This document shows positions 6,789 to 14,013 of a stretch of 18,521 nt of DNA, one piece after another. The notes under the pieces are model-generated. The model had not been told where the DNA came from and did not search any database. It saw nothing but the letters and a program-made list of their open reading frames with translations. A program made the position numbers and the translations under genes. The stretch lies in the NCBI GenBank assembly GCA_003661865.1, contig QMWY01000006.1:1-18521 (forward strand). The letters are read 5' to 3'. This DNA comes from Thermoprotei archaeon. GTDB lineage: Archaea; Thermoproteota; Thermoprotei_A; Sulfolobales; Ignisphaeraceae. Every line of letters starts with the position of its first letter. Positions within the stretch are counted from its first letter, which is position 1.

Positions 6789-8528
6789 GTGCTGGGCTTG
6801 AGGAGGGAAGTGGTATTAATAGCCCTTGCGATAGGTGTGCTGCTGGGCTTTATTGACAGCTACAGCTATGCGATCACGGGGTTCACAACAGCCGAGCTCT
6901 CTATACTCGTGGTGCCCCTCCTCATGCTTGCCGCAGCGGAGGCTCTAGGGATCAGGATCGCTGAGGAGGAGCTACTCCTAGGCTCAGCACTCGCGTTAGG
7001 TATGGACCTCACAACAACCTTGACCTCGGGGATGTACATAACGTATGGTTTCCTAGACTACCTGAGCGAGAGGCTATCGAGCTTCGGGCTCGAGGTATCC
7101 GTTCCCAGAGCCCTGTTCGCGTGGTCGCCGCACCTCATAGACCTAGAGGCCATGCCTACGTACCTATCGCTATCGCTGGTATCGGCGGGGGGTGCCCTGG
7201 TTGCATATGCTCTTAGGAGGCACTTCTTCGATATGGAGAAGCTGCCCTTCCCCCTGGGGATGACAGCGGCACTTCTCGTCACCACGCTTCGTAGAGTATT
7301 TAGCCGTGGAGTGCTCGTAGCCGCGGTTCTCGGCATGGCGCTCCAGCTCCTGTTCATAGCTCTTGGGGAGGCGGCGTTGCTAGACCTCACCCCAGTTGCG
7401 CAGCTCGCGGTGCCGGGCATGGTAGTAGCGGTGAGCTTCAATGCCATGACCCTCTTCCTGGCACTCCTTCTACCTAAGGGCTCTCTCTATGCGGTTTCGC
7501 TTGGCTCACTGGTAACCTACCTGGGGCTGATCCCCCTAGCCGCCGCCCTAGGCTATGCTGTGTTCACCCCTATGCCCAGCTACGAAGATGCCCTATTCAC
7601 AGCATCACCCGTGGTTTCATCAGCTGTGGTCGGCTTCATAGCGGTCGCGGCTATCATCTACATGTTCCACTACCGCAAGGCCTATGCCCGCACACTCTAT
7701 GTGGTTTCCCGACTTGGGCTTGAGCGGAGGTCACTGCTCATGGGCCTAGCCCTGGTCTGGTCCATGGCCCTAGTGCTCCGGTCCATATCAAGGCCTGCGA
7801 CCACGTCCCTAGCTATAGCTGCCCTGCTAATAGTTGTGCTCCTACTACACCCCCTCCTCACGGTCGTCAACCTGAGGATAGTGGGCGAGGTCGGCTTCAG
7901 CTCGCAGGCCATACTACCTATGGCAACGGCGGTGCTCTACGCATCGGGGGTTAGGGATATCGCTGCTTACGCAGCGGTTGACCCCTTCACTGGCATACCT
8001 ATGCCTCAGGTAGTAGGCGGTGTAGCCATGAATACCCTGCGCAGTGCGAGGCTGCTTGGGAGTTCGCCTTCGCGTACCACAGCTATGCTGATAGCAGGGA
8101 TCGTGGTCGGGGCTCCCCTAACCTACGTCTACGGCAATATGCTGGTGAAGGTATACGGGTTTGACTCCAGCGTTATGCCGCTGACTAAGTGGATACCAAC
8201 TGTTGTCTGGATGGCGAGTATCTACAGTGGTAGCGCCGCCGCGATCGTACCGCAGATGCTGCTCATAGGGGCGGTTATAGGGGGTGGTATGGGTGCCGCT
8301 ATGCTGCTTGGCAAGGGGCTTATATCTCCCTTCGCATTTGTACTGGGAATGACCGTTCCCCCTGATGTGGCGTTCACTTTCCTCGCGGCGGCGGTGGTCA
8401 AGAGTGTAGTCTTGAGGATGGGTGTTGATCTGCATGAGCGTCTCCTCCTGTACTCCACATCGGCGCTCATAGGGTCAGGAATCGCTGTGCTAGGGTATAC
8501 ACTTGTGCTCGCGGCTATGGGGGGCTGA
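6789..8528 (+). CDS. OPT-family-like transporter (oligopeptide or metal-chelate type)
   Basis: A 579-residue polytopic membrane protein with about 14 hydrophobic segments. Several patches resemble the OPT/yellow-stripe superfamily: LPFPLGMTAA (152-161), the NLRIVGEVGF patch (361-370) in the position of the R-x-x-GE-x-G motif, QVVGGVAMNTLRSARLLGSSPSR (407-429) resembling the family's DLK-x-G-x-LLGA-x-P-x-R loop, and the C-terminal GMTVPPD (520-526). Family members move peptides or metal-siderophore complexes by proton coupling; the substrate here is unknown. The GTG start follows GTGAGG by 5 bases. The gene is one base from the following permease gene, so it probably belongs to the same transcript. 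The OPT call comes from motif resemblance by eye, and a divergent subfamily is likely. Confidence 0.68.
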   Translation: MLGLRREVVLIALAIGVLLGFIDSYSYAITGFTTAELSILVVPLLMLAAAEALGIRIAEEELLLGSALALGMDLTTTLTSGMYITYGFLDYLSERLSSFGLEVSVPRALFAWSPHLIDLEAMPTYLSLSLVSAGGALVAYALRRHFFDMEKLPFPLGMTAALLVTTLRRVFSRGVLVAAVLGMALQLLFIALGEAALLDLTPVAQLAVPGMVVAVSFNAMTLFLALLLPKGSLYAVSLGSLVTYLGLIPLAAALGYAVFTPMPSYEDALFTASPVVSSAVVGFIAVAAIIYMFHYRKAYARTLYVVSRLGLERRSLLMGLALVWSMALVLRSISRPATTSLAIAALLIVVLLLHPLLTVVNLRIVGEVGFSSQAILPMATAVLYASGVRDIAAYAAVDPFTGIPMPQVVGGVAMNTLRSARLLGSSPSRTTAMLIAGIVVGAPLTYVYGNMLVKVYGFDSSVMPLTKWIPTVVWMASIYSGSAAAIVPQMLLIGAVIGGGMGAAMLLGKGLISPFAFVLGMTVPPDVAFTFLAAAVVKSVVLRMGVDLHERLLLYSTSALIGSGIAVLGYTLVLAAMGG

Positions 8529-8529
8529 G

Positions 8530-10071
8530 ATGATGGCGCTTGTGCGGTGGGCAGTGTTCGCCGCACTTACGCTCCTATCACTCTTCGCATGCCTTACTGT
8601 ATACAGGTTCAGCGCGTTCGAAGAGCCCTCGAGGGAGAGGCTCAGACCCTTCACCTTCGCACCTTCGCCTAGCGTAAAGCTGCTGCTTACATTCATCCGC
8701 AGCGTGATCACATCGATCTCCTACGCATCTATGCTGGCTGCGGTCCTTCTATCGGTTACTATGGCAGGAGTTGCATCACATGCAACCACTCTAAGCGTAC
8801 AGGTGGGTCTGAGTAGGGATATGGGGTCGGGGCTTTACCTAAGGACTTTCGATACGGGCTCCCTTTCACGAGCGCTAGAGATTGTCAAGGGCTATGATGT
8901 GAAGCTGCTGGCGATCCGTGTGAGGGATCCAGTCGAGCTAAGAGGGGTGAACGGCTCTGCAAGGCTCCTCCTCCTAGGGGTTTCAGGTAGCATGATGGGG
9001 GTTTTCGGGCTTCCAAGTACTAGAAAAGGTGTTGTGTACGTTGAGCAGAGCGTTGCGCAGCTCCTCGGTAGGCGCGTCCTGATCGGCAACCATAGCCTAG
9101 AGGTTGCGGCGCAGAACCTCGAACCGCTGCTCAAGGTTTACCTAGCCCGCGGCATGCCCCTAGTCCACAGCACCGGAGCCATAGGCTTCAGCGTAGTTGC
9201 GGTGCGAGACCCTAAGAGCATAGCGCTCCTCCATGCAGGCGACATTCTTGAGCTTGTAAAGGGGCTGCGCCTCGGCATAGACGCGGTCTTAGTGGTATCG
9301 GCCCCGCCTAGCTATGCCCATAAGCTGCGCGGTCTGGGGGAGCTAGGGGTTGTGAACGGTACTAGGCTTACGCTGCTGACGGCGTTCATGCTTCCAACAG
9401 CTGAAAGCATGCTGAGGGTCCTGATAGCCTCCGTTATAGCGGTGGCTGTAGTTGTGTCCAGCTCAAGCGGTGTTACTGAGAGGATCGCAAGGCTCTCCTC
9501 GTCACTCTCGCTAATAGGGGTCTCGCCAGCCTTAGCCAGGCTATCTGCGCATCTAGCAGTCCTGATCCCCATAGTTGTGGGAGGTGCTGCGACAGTGGTC
9601 CTGGTAAACGCGCTCCTAGGTGCGCCAGCAGCGGTATCGTCGCTGCTATCCCTATCGCTCTCTGTACCCGCTGCAGCCCTATTCATATCGTCTAGGATAG
9701 GGGGTGCGGAGTGGCTCTTACCAGCATCGCTATCCACAACCATAGCCGTGATCACGCACAGGGATCCCCGCGATGTTGCCGCGTGTATGAAGAAGCATGT
9801 GGAGGCAGACGAGTACTTCGAGCTTATGGAGCACGAGTTCCTGGAGGCAGGAACAGAGTTCCTAACTCGCTTCAGGCTTCTATACCGATACTCCGTGGGG
9901 ATAGGTGTTGAGATCCAGTGCTACCTAGCTAGACGGGGTCGTGAGTTAGTGCTGTCGGTTCTGACGAGCGCATGGAGTCTTGAGGAGGTGGGCCCCCGCG
10001 AGCTCTCATCGGTAACAAGACTCGCGCTATCTAGGGTGCTCGGGGCTGCTAGGCTATGTATGTTGGAGTAG
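8530..10071 (+). CDS. MacB/FtsX-like ABC permease with large extracytoplasmic domain and extra C-terminal domain
   Basis: A 513-residue membrane protein. It has a transmembrane helix at about 3-26 and a second at about 55-80. An extracytoplasmic alpha/beta domain spans about 85-290, then come three more helices (about 293-315, 341-362, 370-390) and a charged, probably cytosolic C-terminal domain (408-513). The stretch after the third helix, SGVTERIARLSSSLSLIGVSPALAR, looks like the FtsX/MacB coupling region (mechanotransmission type). An ABC ATPase lies two genes downstream. The C-terminal domain, with THRDPRD, several acidic residues and two cysteines, is unlike standard MacB and I do not recognise it. 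The ATG at 8530 is one base past the upstream stop. Earlier in-frame starts would overlap the OPT-like gene and are unlikely. Substrate unknown. Confidence 0.65.
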   Translation: MMALVRWAVFAALTLLSLFACLTVYRFSAFEEPSRERLRPFTFAPSPSVKLLLTFIRSVITSISYASMLAAVLLSVTMAGVASHATTLSVQVGLSRDMGSGLYLRTFDTGSLSRALEIVKGYDVKLLAIRVRDPVELRGVNGSARLLLLGVSGSMMGVFGLPSTRKGVVYVEQSVAQLLGRRVLIGNHSLEVAAQNLEPLLKVYLARGMPLVHSTGAIGFSVVAVRDPKSIALLHAGDILELVKGLRLGIDAVLVVSAPPSYAHKLRGLGELGVVNGTRLTLLTAFMLPTAESMLRVLIASVIAVAVVVSSSSGVTERIARLSSSLSLIGVSPALARLSAHLAVLIPIVVGGAATVVLVNALLGAPAAVSSLLSLSLSVPAAALFISSRIGGAEWLLPASLSTTIAVITHRDPRDVAACMKKHVEADEYFELMEHEFLEAGTEFLTRFRLLYRYSVGIGVEIQCYLARRGRELVLSVLTSAWSLEEVGPRELSSVTRLALSRVLGAARLCMLE

Positions 10072-10466
10072 GGGTAGTAGCGCTGAAGCTTGTTCTGAGG
10101 GGTAGGGCTGTACGTTACGCAGCCCTGGCAGGGGCCCTCTTAGCATTGTTCATGGCTGTGAGCCCTAGCCAGGCGTACCGGGCCCTCATACCGCTAGTTC
10201 TAGCCTTGGAGAACTTAGCGTACATCTCATCGGTTTACGCTGACAGGTCCTCACTGCTGAGCGCTGCAGAGGGGCTTGTGCTTAGCGGTGCTAATAGGAG
10301 AGCGCTACTGCTCTTCAGAGCGCTGTACTCCGGGCTGGTAAGGATAGCCCTTACGCTACCCCTAGTGATAGCCCTGGTCCCTGTAGGAGTACTACCACCC
10401 CTCTACATGCTGTACGCGCTAGGTTCATCACCCCTACTACTATACGTTGTTGAGAGGAGGGTGTAG
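10056..10466 (+). CDS. Small membrane protein, probable partner of the ABC permease
   Basis: A 136-residue, very hydrophobic protein with about four transmembrane segments (near 18-34, 41-59, 84-106 and 107-130). Between the second and third is a charged loop, SGANRRALLLFRALYSG, that could be the cytosolic coupling helix touching the ATPase. It overlaps the preceding permease gene by 16 bases and ends three bases before the ATPase gene, so translation of all three is probably coupled. It does not resemble a full FtsX-type permease; it may be a separate short half of one. No named family was recognised. Confidence 0.7.
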   Translation: MYVGVGVVALKLVLRGRAVRYAALAGALLALFMAVSPSQAYRALIPLVLALENLAYISSVYADRSSLLSAAEGLVLSGANRRALLLFRALYSGLVRIALTLPLVIALVPVGVLPPLYMLYALGSSPLLLYVVERRV

Positions 10467-10469
10467 GCG

Positions 10470-11186
10470 TTGAGCGGAGAGGTCGTTGTATGGACCTACG
10501 ACCTATGGAAGGTCTACAGAACCCCCCACGGCACAGTCTCGGCACTGAAAGGGGTTTCGCTATCTGTCAGGAGGGGTGAGATCGTCGGCATCCATGGCCC
10601 CAGCGGCTCTGGGAAAACAACGCTGCTCAAGATCCTAGCAGGGCTCGAGAGGCCTGACCGTGGTGAGGTCGTTGTTGACGGGTATGACCTGAATCAGCTC
10701 GACGACAACGGGTTGGCCATGCTTAGGAATACTGTTGTGAGCCTCATACCGCAGGACTACGGCCTCATAGAGGATCTCACAGTGTTTGAGAACATAGAGC
10801 TGCCCCTACTCCTGGCAAAAGTCCCTAGGGAGGAGAGGAGGTCAAGGGTCATGGAGCTCATAGATTACATGGGGTTGAGAGGGCGCGAGCGCGCAAGGCC
10901 CCGGCAGCTTAGTGGCGGGGAGAGGCAGAGGGTTGCGATTGCGCGGGCCCTAGCAAACACGCCCTCGGTGTTGCTAGCCGATGAGCCCACGGCAAACCTG
11001 GACTACGAGAACGCGATTAGGGTCCTTGAACTGTTTAAGCGTGTTAATAAGGACTTCGGGACAACGATAGTGATCGTCTCGCACGACCCCCGAGTCCTTA
11101 GGTATGTCGAGAGGAGCTTCATAATTAGGGATGGTGTTCTTAAGGAGGTGCCTCCCCAAGAAGCTTTAGGTAGTTCTTCAGCCTAG
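10470..11186 (+). CDS. ABC transporter ATP-binding protein (LolD/MacB type)
   Basis: The ATPase powering the cassette. The 238 residues contain Walker A GPSGSGKTT (43-51), the Q-loop Q95, signature LSGGERQRVAIARAL (147-161), Walker B VLLADEPTANLD (167-178) and the switch histidine H205 (SHDPR). The GLIEDLTVFENIELPLLLA region after the Q-loop is typical of the MacB/LolD/FtsE group, which works with permeases that change shape rather than form a classical channel. This agrees with the FtsX-like permease upstream. The TTG start lies behind GGAGGGTG. The last 47 bases overlap the convergent zinc-finger gene. Confidence 0.93.
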   Translation: MSGEVVVWTYDLWKVYRTPHGTVSALKGVSLSVRRGEIVGIHGPSGSGKTTLLKILAGLERPDRGEVVVDGYDLNQLDDNGLAMLRNTVVSLIPQDYGLIEDLTVFENIELPLLLAKVPREERRSRVMELIDYMGLRGRERARPRQLSGGERQRVAIARALANTPSVLLADEPTANLDYENAIRVLELFKRVNKDFGTTIVIVSHDPRVLRYVERSFIIRDGVLKEVPPQEALGSSSA

Positions 11187-11430
11187 ACACTATATCGTCT
11201 CGCTGCTCCGGAGTTAATGCATGGCTGTAATGAGTAAGAATAGCGTCAAGCCAGTCCAGCGCCGCCATAGCGGCGTCGTAAGGGCAGAGCCATTCCCCCG
11301 ATGCATCGGTAAGCACCTCCTCATCCACACACCTCCGATGCATTTTGGCACTGCATACTGAGCACGTGACGTAGCCCTCTTCCTCCTCAATAGGGCGCTT
11401 GCATATAGGGCAGATATCCTTGGAGCTCAA
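11140..11430 (-). CDS. Small PHD/RING-like zinc-finger protein
   Basis: A 96-residue protein with a cross-braced zinc-finger pattern: C7-x2-C10-x12-C23-x2-C26-x4-H31-x2-C34-x14-C49-x2-D52. The spacing follows the PHD finger (C4HC3), including the tryptophan two residues before the seventh ligand (W47-L-C49), but the last cysteine is replaced by aspartate, as in some RING fingers. The remainder (53-96) is helical. The TTG start is fixed by a perfect ribosome site, GGTGATG, 5 bases upstream. Its 3' end overlaps the ABC ATPase gene by 47 bases on the opposite strand. Function unknown: protein or nucleic-acid binding is possible, and ubiquitin-ligase or histone-reader activity should not be assumed in an archaeon. 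Confidence 0.8.
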   Translation of the reverse strand: MSSKDICPICKRPIEEEEGYVTCSVCSAKMHRRCVDEEVLTDASGEWLCPYDAAMAALDWLDAILTHYSHALTPEQRDDIVSRLKNYLKLLGEAPP

Positions 11431-11442
11431 TTCTCATCACCA

Positions 11443-11499
11443 CGGTCACGCGGTCCGTGAACTCATCACTCCTCAGGCTACCCAGCGCCGATCATCCCG
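11443..11499 (-). ncRNA. Candidate box C/D sRNA with compensated outer boxes
   Basis: On the minus strand: variant C box ATGATCG (11495-11489), 12-nt guide GCGCUGGGUAGC, perfect D' CTGA (11476-11473), 3-nt spacer, perfect C' GTGATGA (11469-11463), 13-nt guide, variant D box GTGA (11449-11446). The two outer variants compensate: the usual G-C pair between C-box position 6 and D-box position 1 becomes C-G. CGG (11499-11497) can pair with CCG (11445-11443), with one unpaired G before the C box. A TATA-like TAAATA at 11527-11522 predicts a start at about 11499. Doubt remains because the outer boxes are not canonical and GTGATG is common at starts here. Confidence 0.3.
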
Positions 11500-11521
11500 G
11501 CTCTGTGTACAGGTACCGAGG

Positions 11522-11527
11522 TATTTA
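11522..11527 (-). promoter_or_regulatory. Candidate TATA box ahead of the zinc-finger gene
   Basis: TAAATA on the minus strand lies just inside the gap after the glycosyltransferase gene. Its centre is about 26 bases before 11499. It could drive the zinc-finger gene, giving a leader of about 70 bases, and the candidate sRNA within that leader. Confidence 0.35.
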
Positions 11528-11530
11528 GGG

Positions 11531-12595
11531 CTAGGTGCTTCTCTGAGTCCACACACCTACTTCGCTCAAGACGTAGTTTATCGTGAAGCCCGCTATCACC
11601 CCTAGGAGTATGGCTAGGTACTCGGGGAGGTTAGCGAGGTAGTAGCAGAGCTGAGCCACGACGTACTGGGCGATGATCGCGGGCACTACGGCTCCGTGGA
11701 AGGAGGCAAGTCTTCTCAATAGGCTCCCGCCCCTCCTGCTCTTAAACGTCCAGTGCTCGTGTAGCGTGAAGTTGAAGAGAGTGGACACTTCTATACCCAC
11801 AACATTGCGTAGGTAGAACCACGGGGCTATGATAGACGCCACCGCAGTCGTAAGCACGTTAACCACGTACCCCAGAGCCCCTACCGTAGCGAACTTGAGC
11901 GGTCTCCATTCCGAAAGCTTCAGTACGTGTAGGACGTAGTCTATCATGGTGCGCAAACCGAGCTTACTTCTACCTCTGAGCCTGCGGCGGAAGGTGTAGG
12001 GCACCTCAGCAACTCTACTCGGGCTACACTTAACCAGCAGCTCAAGGAGGATCTTGAAGCCCATTGGGTTGAGTCCGCGGCACCTCCTGAGCATATTGCG
12101 GTTGACGAGGAAGAAGCCACTCATAGGGTCGCTGATCCCGCGCGCCTCGAGGAGCATGAGCCTTGCTATCAGGGTTGCGCCCTTAGAGATGAGGAGGCGG
12201 AGCCTAGACCACCCCTCAACACCTCCCCCTGGCGCGTAGCGGGATGCCACTACGAGTTCGTACCCCTTCTTCGCAGCCTCAACCATGCGTGGGATGGTTG
12301 ATGGCGGGTGCTGGAGATCAGCATCCATCACAACTATGTACTCGCCACGCGTGAACCCAACCCCATCGATGACCGCCGACGAGAGCCCCCTACGCCCAAA
12401 CCTCCTGACGACGATCAGCCTTGACCTGTACATACATATCAGAGACGCTGCAGTCCTCCACGTGAGGTCGGGGCTATTGTCATCCACGACCACAACCTCA
12501 TACTCATACCTCCCCCGTAAAGCGTCTGAAAGCTCTTTCAGGAGAGGTGCTAAGTTGTCGGATTCATTAAACGTTGGTAGCACTACTGATATCAC
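11531..12595 (-). CDS. Family 2 glycosyltransferase fused to GtrA-like membrane domain (dolichol-phosphate sugar synthase-like)
   Basis: The N-terminal catalytic domain (1-225) transfers a sugar from a nucleotide donor, probably to a polyprenyl/dolichyl phosphate carrier. It shows LPTFNESDNL (6-15), VVVDDNSPD (35-43), VMDADLQHPP (89-98, the metal-binding DxD-type motif) and DPMSGFF (156-162), all typical of DPM1-type enzymes. The C-terminal part (231-350) has four membrane helices with the GtrA signature: KFATVGALGYVVN (234-246), then STLFNFTLHEHWTFKSRR (271-288). This two-domain form is common in archaea and serves glycan or glycolipid assembly at the membrane. The GTG start follows a G-rich site, 15 bases after the HAD gene stop, so the two are probably co-transcribed. 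Confidence 0.9.
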   Translation of the reverse strand: MISVVLPTFNESDNLAPLLKELSDALRGRYEYEVVVVDDNSPDLTWRTAASLICMYRSRLIVVRRFGRRGLSSAVIDGVGFTRGEYIVVMDADLQHPPSTIPRMVEAAKKGYELVVASRYAPGGGVEGWSRLRLLISKGATLIARLMLLEARGISDPMSGFFLVNRNMLRRCRGLNPMGFKILLELLVKCSPSRVAEVPYTFRRRLRGRSKLGLRTMIDYVLHVLKLSEWRPLKFATVGALGYVVNVLTTAVASIIAPWFYLRNVVGIEVSTLFNFTLHEHWTFKSRRGGSLLRRLASFHGAVVPAIIAQYVVAQLCYYLANLPEYLAILLGVIAGFTINYVLSEVGVWTQRST

Positions 12596-12610
12596 GAATA
12601 GCCCCCCGCT

Positions 12611-13099
12611 CTAGGCATACCTAACATAGGTATCGCCTATATGTAGGTAGAGATGGGCGCCGGGGATCTCGTGCTTAACGAGCCTCAAGAACTCCTCATC
12701 GTCGTCATGGATCTCAAGTACAATACCACCCATCTTCACAAGCTCCTTAACGAGCTCGAGCTTAACTATAGGTGACGGTCTAAGGTCATTGTTGCGCCTC
12801 ATCAAAATCCTCCAGATGAACTTGACGTCCACCCCTATTCTCTTAAGCTGCTCAACTGTTTCCCTATAGATTCTACGGGGCCTTCCTGTAATAATGGCTA
12901 CCGCCAGACCCCTAGCTAGACATCTCCTGAGGAGCTCTATCCCTACCCTTCTCGGGGTGTCTAGCGATAGGAGCTCCTCTGAGAAGAACGTGTCCCAGAA
13001 ATCCCTGTTCAATATACGGGCAAGCTCCTGCGCCTTTGAGAGCCTAAGGGTTACATCGAGCAGCACACCATCGATGTCGAATATGCATAGCGGAGGCAA
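12611..13099 (-). CDS. HAD-superfamily hydrolase, substrate unknown
   Basis: A small HAD-fold phosphatase-like protein. Motif I is FDIDGVLLD near the N-terminus, with the nucleophile and general-acid aspartates as D-x-D. Motif II is IITGRP (threonine). A lysine in SPIVKLELVKEL fits motif III, and IHDDDEEF fits motif IV. There is only a short helical cap, so a macromolecular or small phosphate ester is possible. I prefer the TTG at 13099: GGTGATG lies 7 bases ahead, and the protein then begins MPPLCIFDIDG as the family usually does. The GTG at 13111 and ATG at 13108 lie on that ribosome site. It is upstream of the glycosyltransferase in the same run, but a link between them is unproven. Confidence 0.82.
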   Translation of the reverse strand: MPPLCIFDIDGVLLDVTLRLSKAQELARILNRDFWDTFFSEELLSLDTPRRVGIELLRRCLARGLAVAIITGRPRRIYRETVEQLKRIGVDVKFIWRILMRRNNDLRPSPIVKLELVKELVKMGGIVLEIHDDDEEFLRLVKHEIPGAHLYLHIGDTYVRYA

Positions 13100-13183
13100 G
13101 TAACCCATCACCGGTCAAAGCCGGCTCGGTCTCATCACAAGGGTCAGAGGGGCGGGAGCCCTATCGAGTTACCGCGTTCTAGC

Positions 13184-13192
13184 ATTAAAAAT
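13184..13192. promoter_or_regulatory. A/T-rich core promoter between HAD and endonuclease III genes
   Basis: ATTAAAAAT is the only A/T-rich block in this divergent gap. On the plus strand it puts transcription start near 13214; on the minus strand it puts it near 13162. It can serve one or both genes. The plus-strand position argues against the ATG at 13191 as the glycosylase start, because that codon would lie before the transcript begins. Confidence 0.4.
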
Positions 13193-13262
13193 GTGGTGCG
13201 CAGCTCTACAAGTCTCAGGGTCGGTGTTCTTGACGGGGTGTAACTGGGACCAGGAACGTGCC

Positions 13263-13925
13263 ATGGAGCTCTACCGTAGGTTGGTAAGAGCTTACTCGCC
13301 CAGCGCAGAAGAATTCGTTGCCTGGAAGCTAAGGCTTGAGCAGAGCAGCCCCTTCGAAATCCTGGTGGGGATCGTGCTGAGCCAGAACACCTCTGACAAG
13401 AACGCCTTTGCCGCGATGGAGAGGCTGCGAAAGCTCCTCGGCGATGTAACTCCGGAGGCGATTCTCCGGGTGGGGACGAGCGCACTTGAGGAGGCTGTTA
13501 GACCTGCTGGGATGCATAGGCAGCGTGCCAGAACGCTGGTAGCCCTAGCGAAATTCGTATACCAGCATAGGGGGTGGTTGGAGGAGCTCCGCTCTATTGA
13601 TGTTGAGGAGGCGCGCAGGTATCTAATGAGAATCCCCGGGATCGGGCCGAAGACCGCCGATGTATTCCTGCTGATGTATCTTGGGAAGGCAACGTTCCCC
13701 GTAGATACACATATAGCGCGCATAAGCGCTAGGCTGGGGATCGTCAGAAAGGGTGCGAGGTATGAGGAGATAAGGTCTAGGTACCTAGAGCTTCTGCCCC
13801 GCGATCCTGAACTGCTTGCTAGGCTTCACGTTCTCCTGATAACCCATGGAAGAAGGGTCTGCAGAGCGAGGAACCCTCGCTGCAACGAGTGCCCGCTCCG
13901 TGACCTCTGCTGCTCACCTGCTTAA
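13263..13925 (+). CDS. nth: Endonuclease III-family DNA glycosylase/AP lyase with [4Fe-4S] cluster
   Basis: A base-excision repair enzyme that removes damaged (mostly oxidised pyrimidine) bases and cuts the abasic site. From the ATG at 13263 it has 220 residues. The helix-hairpin-helix is MRIPGIGPKTADVFLL with the catalytic lysine (K130), followed by the essential aspartate in FPVDTHIARIS (D148). The C-terminal cluster motif C-x6-C-x2-C-x5-C (C200, C207, C210, C216) is complete. The early LSQNTSDKNA motif matches archaeal Nth. An in-frame ATG at 13191 would add 24 residues but precedes the predicted transcript start; GTG 13224 and TTG 13230 are other options. A mismatch-type glycosylase specificity cannot be ruled out. 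Confidence 0.9.
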   Translation: MELYRRLVRAYSPSAEEFVAWKLRLEQSSPFEILVGIVLSQNTSDKNAFAAMERLRKLLGDVTPEAILRVGTSALEEAVRPAGMHRQRARTLVALAKFVYQHRGWLEELRSIDVEEARRYLMRIPGIGPKTADVFLLMYLGKATFPVDTHIARISARLGIVRKGARYEEIRSRYLELLPRDPELLARLHVLLITHGRRVCRARNPRCNECPLRDLCCSPA

Positions 13926-13960
13926 ACATGTTTTGACACTGGTGTTGATAGGTAAAAGCA

Positions 13961-13968
13961 AATTTATT
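13961..13968 (+). promoter_or_regulatory. TATA box of the iorAB operon
   Basis: AATTTATT, preceded by an A-rich stretch (AAAAGCA) that fits the TFB-recognition element, is the clearest TATA box in the window. Its centre, about 26 bases before 13991, gives a leader of about 23 bases containing the ribosome site GGGGTGGTG (14003-14011) before the ATG at 14014. Confidence 0.6.
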
Positions 13969-14013
13969 TCGGTAGATGACTAAGGCTAGGAAGGATATTC
14001 TTGGGGTGGTGCG

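Noticed and set aside
8118..8566. Two overlapping minus-strand open frames at the end of the OPT-like gene
   Set aside because: They are antisense to membrane-helix coding sequence, without motifs or plausible starts.
9312..9755. 147-codon minus-strand open frame inside the ABC permease gene
   Set aside because: It mirrors hydrophobic coding sequence and gives an Ala/Ser/Thr-rich nonsense protein.
13106..13138. Partial C/D-like motif upstream of the HAD gene on the minus strand (GTGATGA, then TTGA, then GTGATGG)
   Set aside because: No CTGA exists at the expected D position and no outer stem forms; GGTGATG there is better explained as a ribosome site.
13191..13262. N-terminal extension of the endonuclease III gene from the ATG at 13191
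   Set aside because: That ATG overlaps the predicted TATA box and lies before the predicted transcript start; the family normally begins near the ATG at 13263.
13144..13517. Minus-strand open frames opposite the start of the endonuclease III gene
   Set aside because: They are Ser/Arg/Pro-rich, without motifs, and lie over conserved glycosylase coding sequence.
13926..14013. Searched the gap before iorA for an RNA gene or riboswitch
   Set aside because: Only a TATA box and ribosome site are evident; the predicted leader of about 23 bases is too short for a riboswitch.
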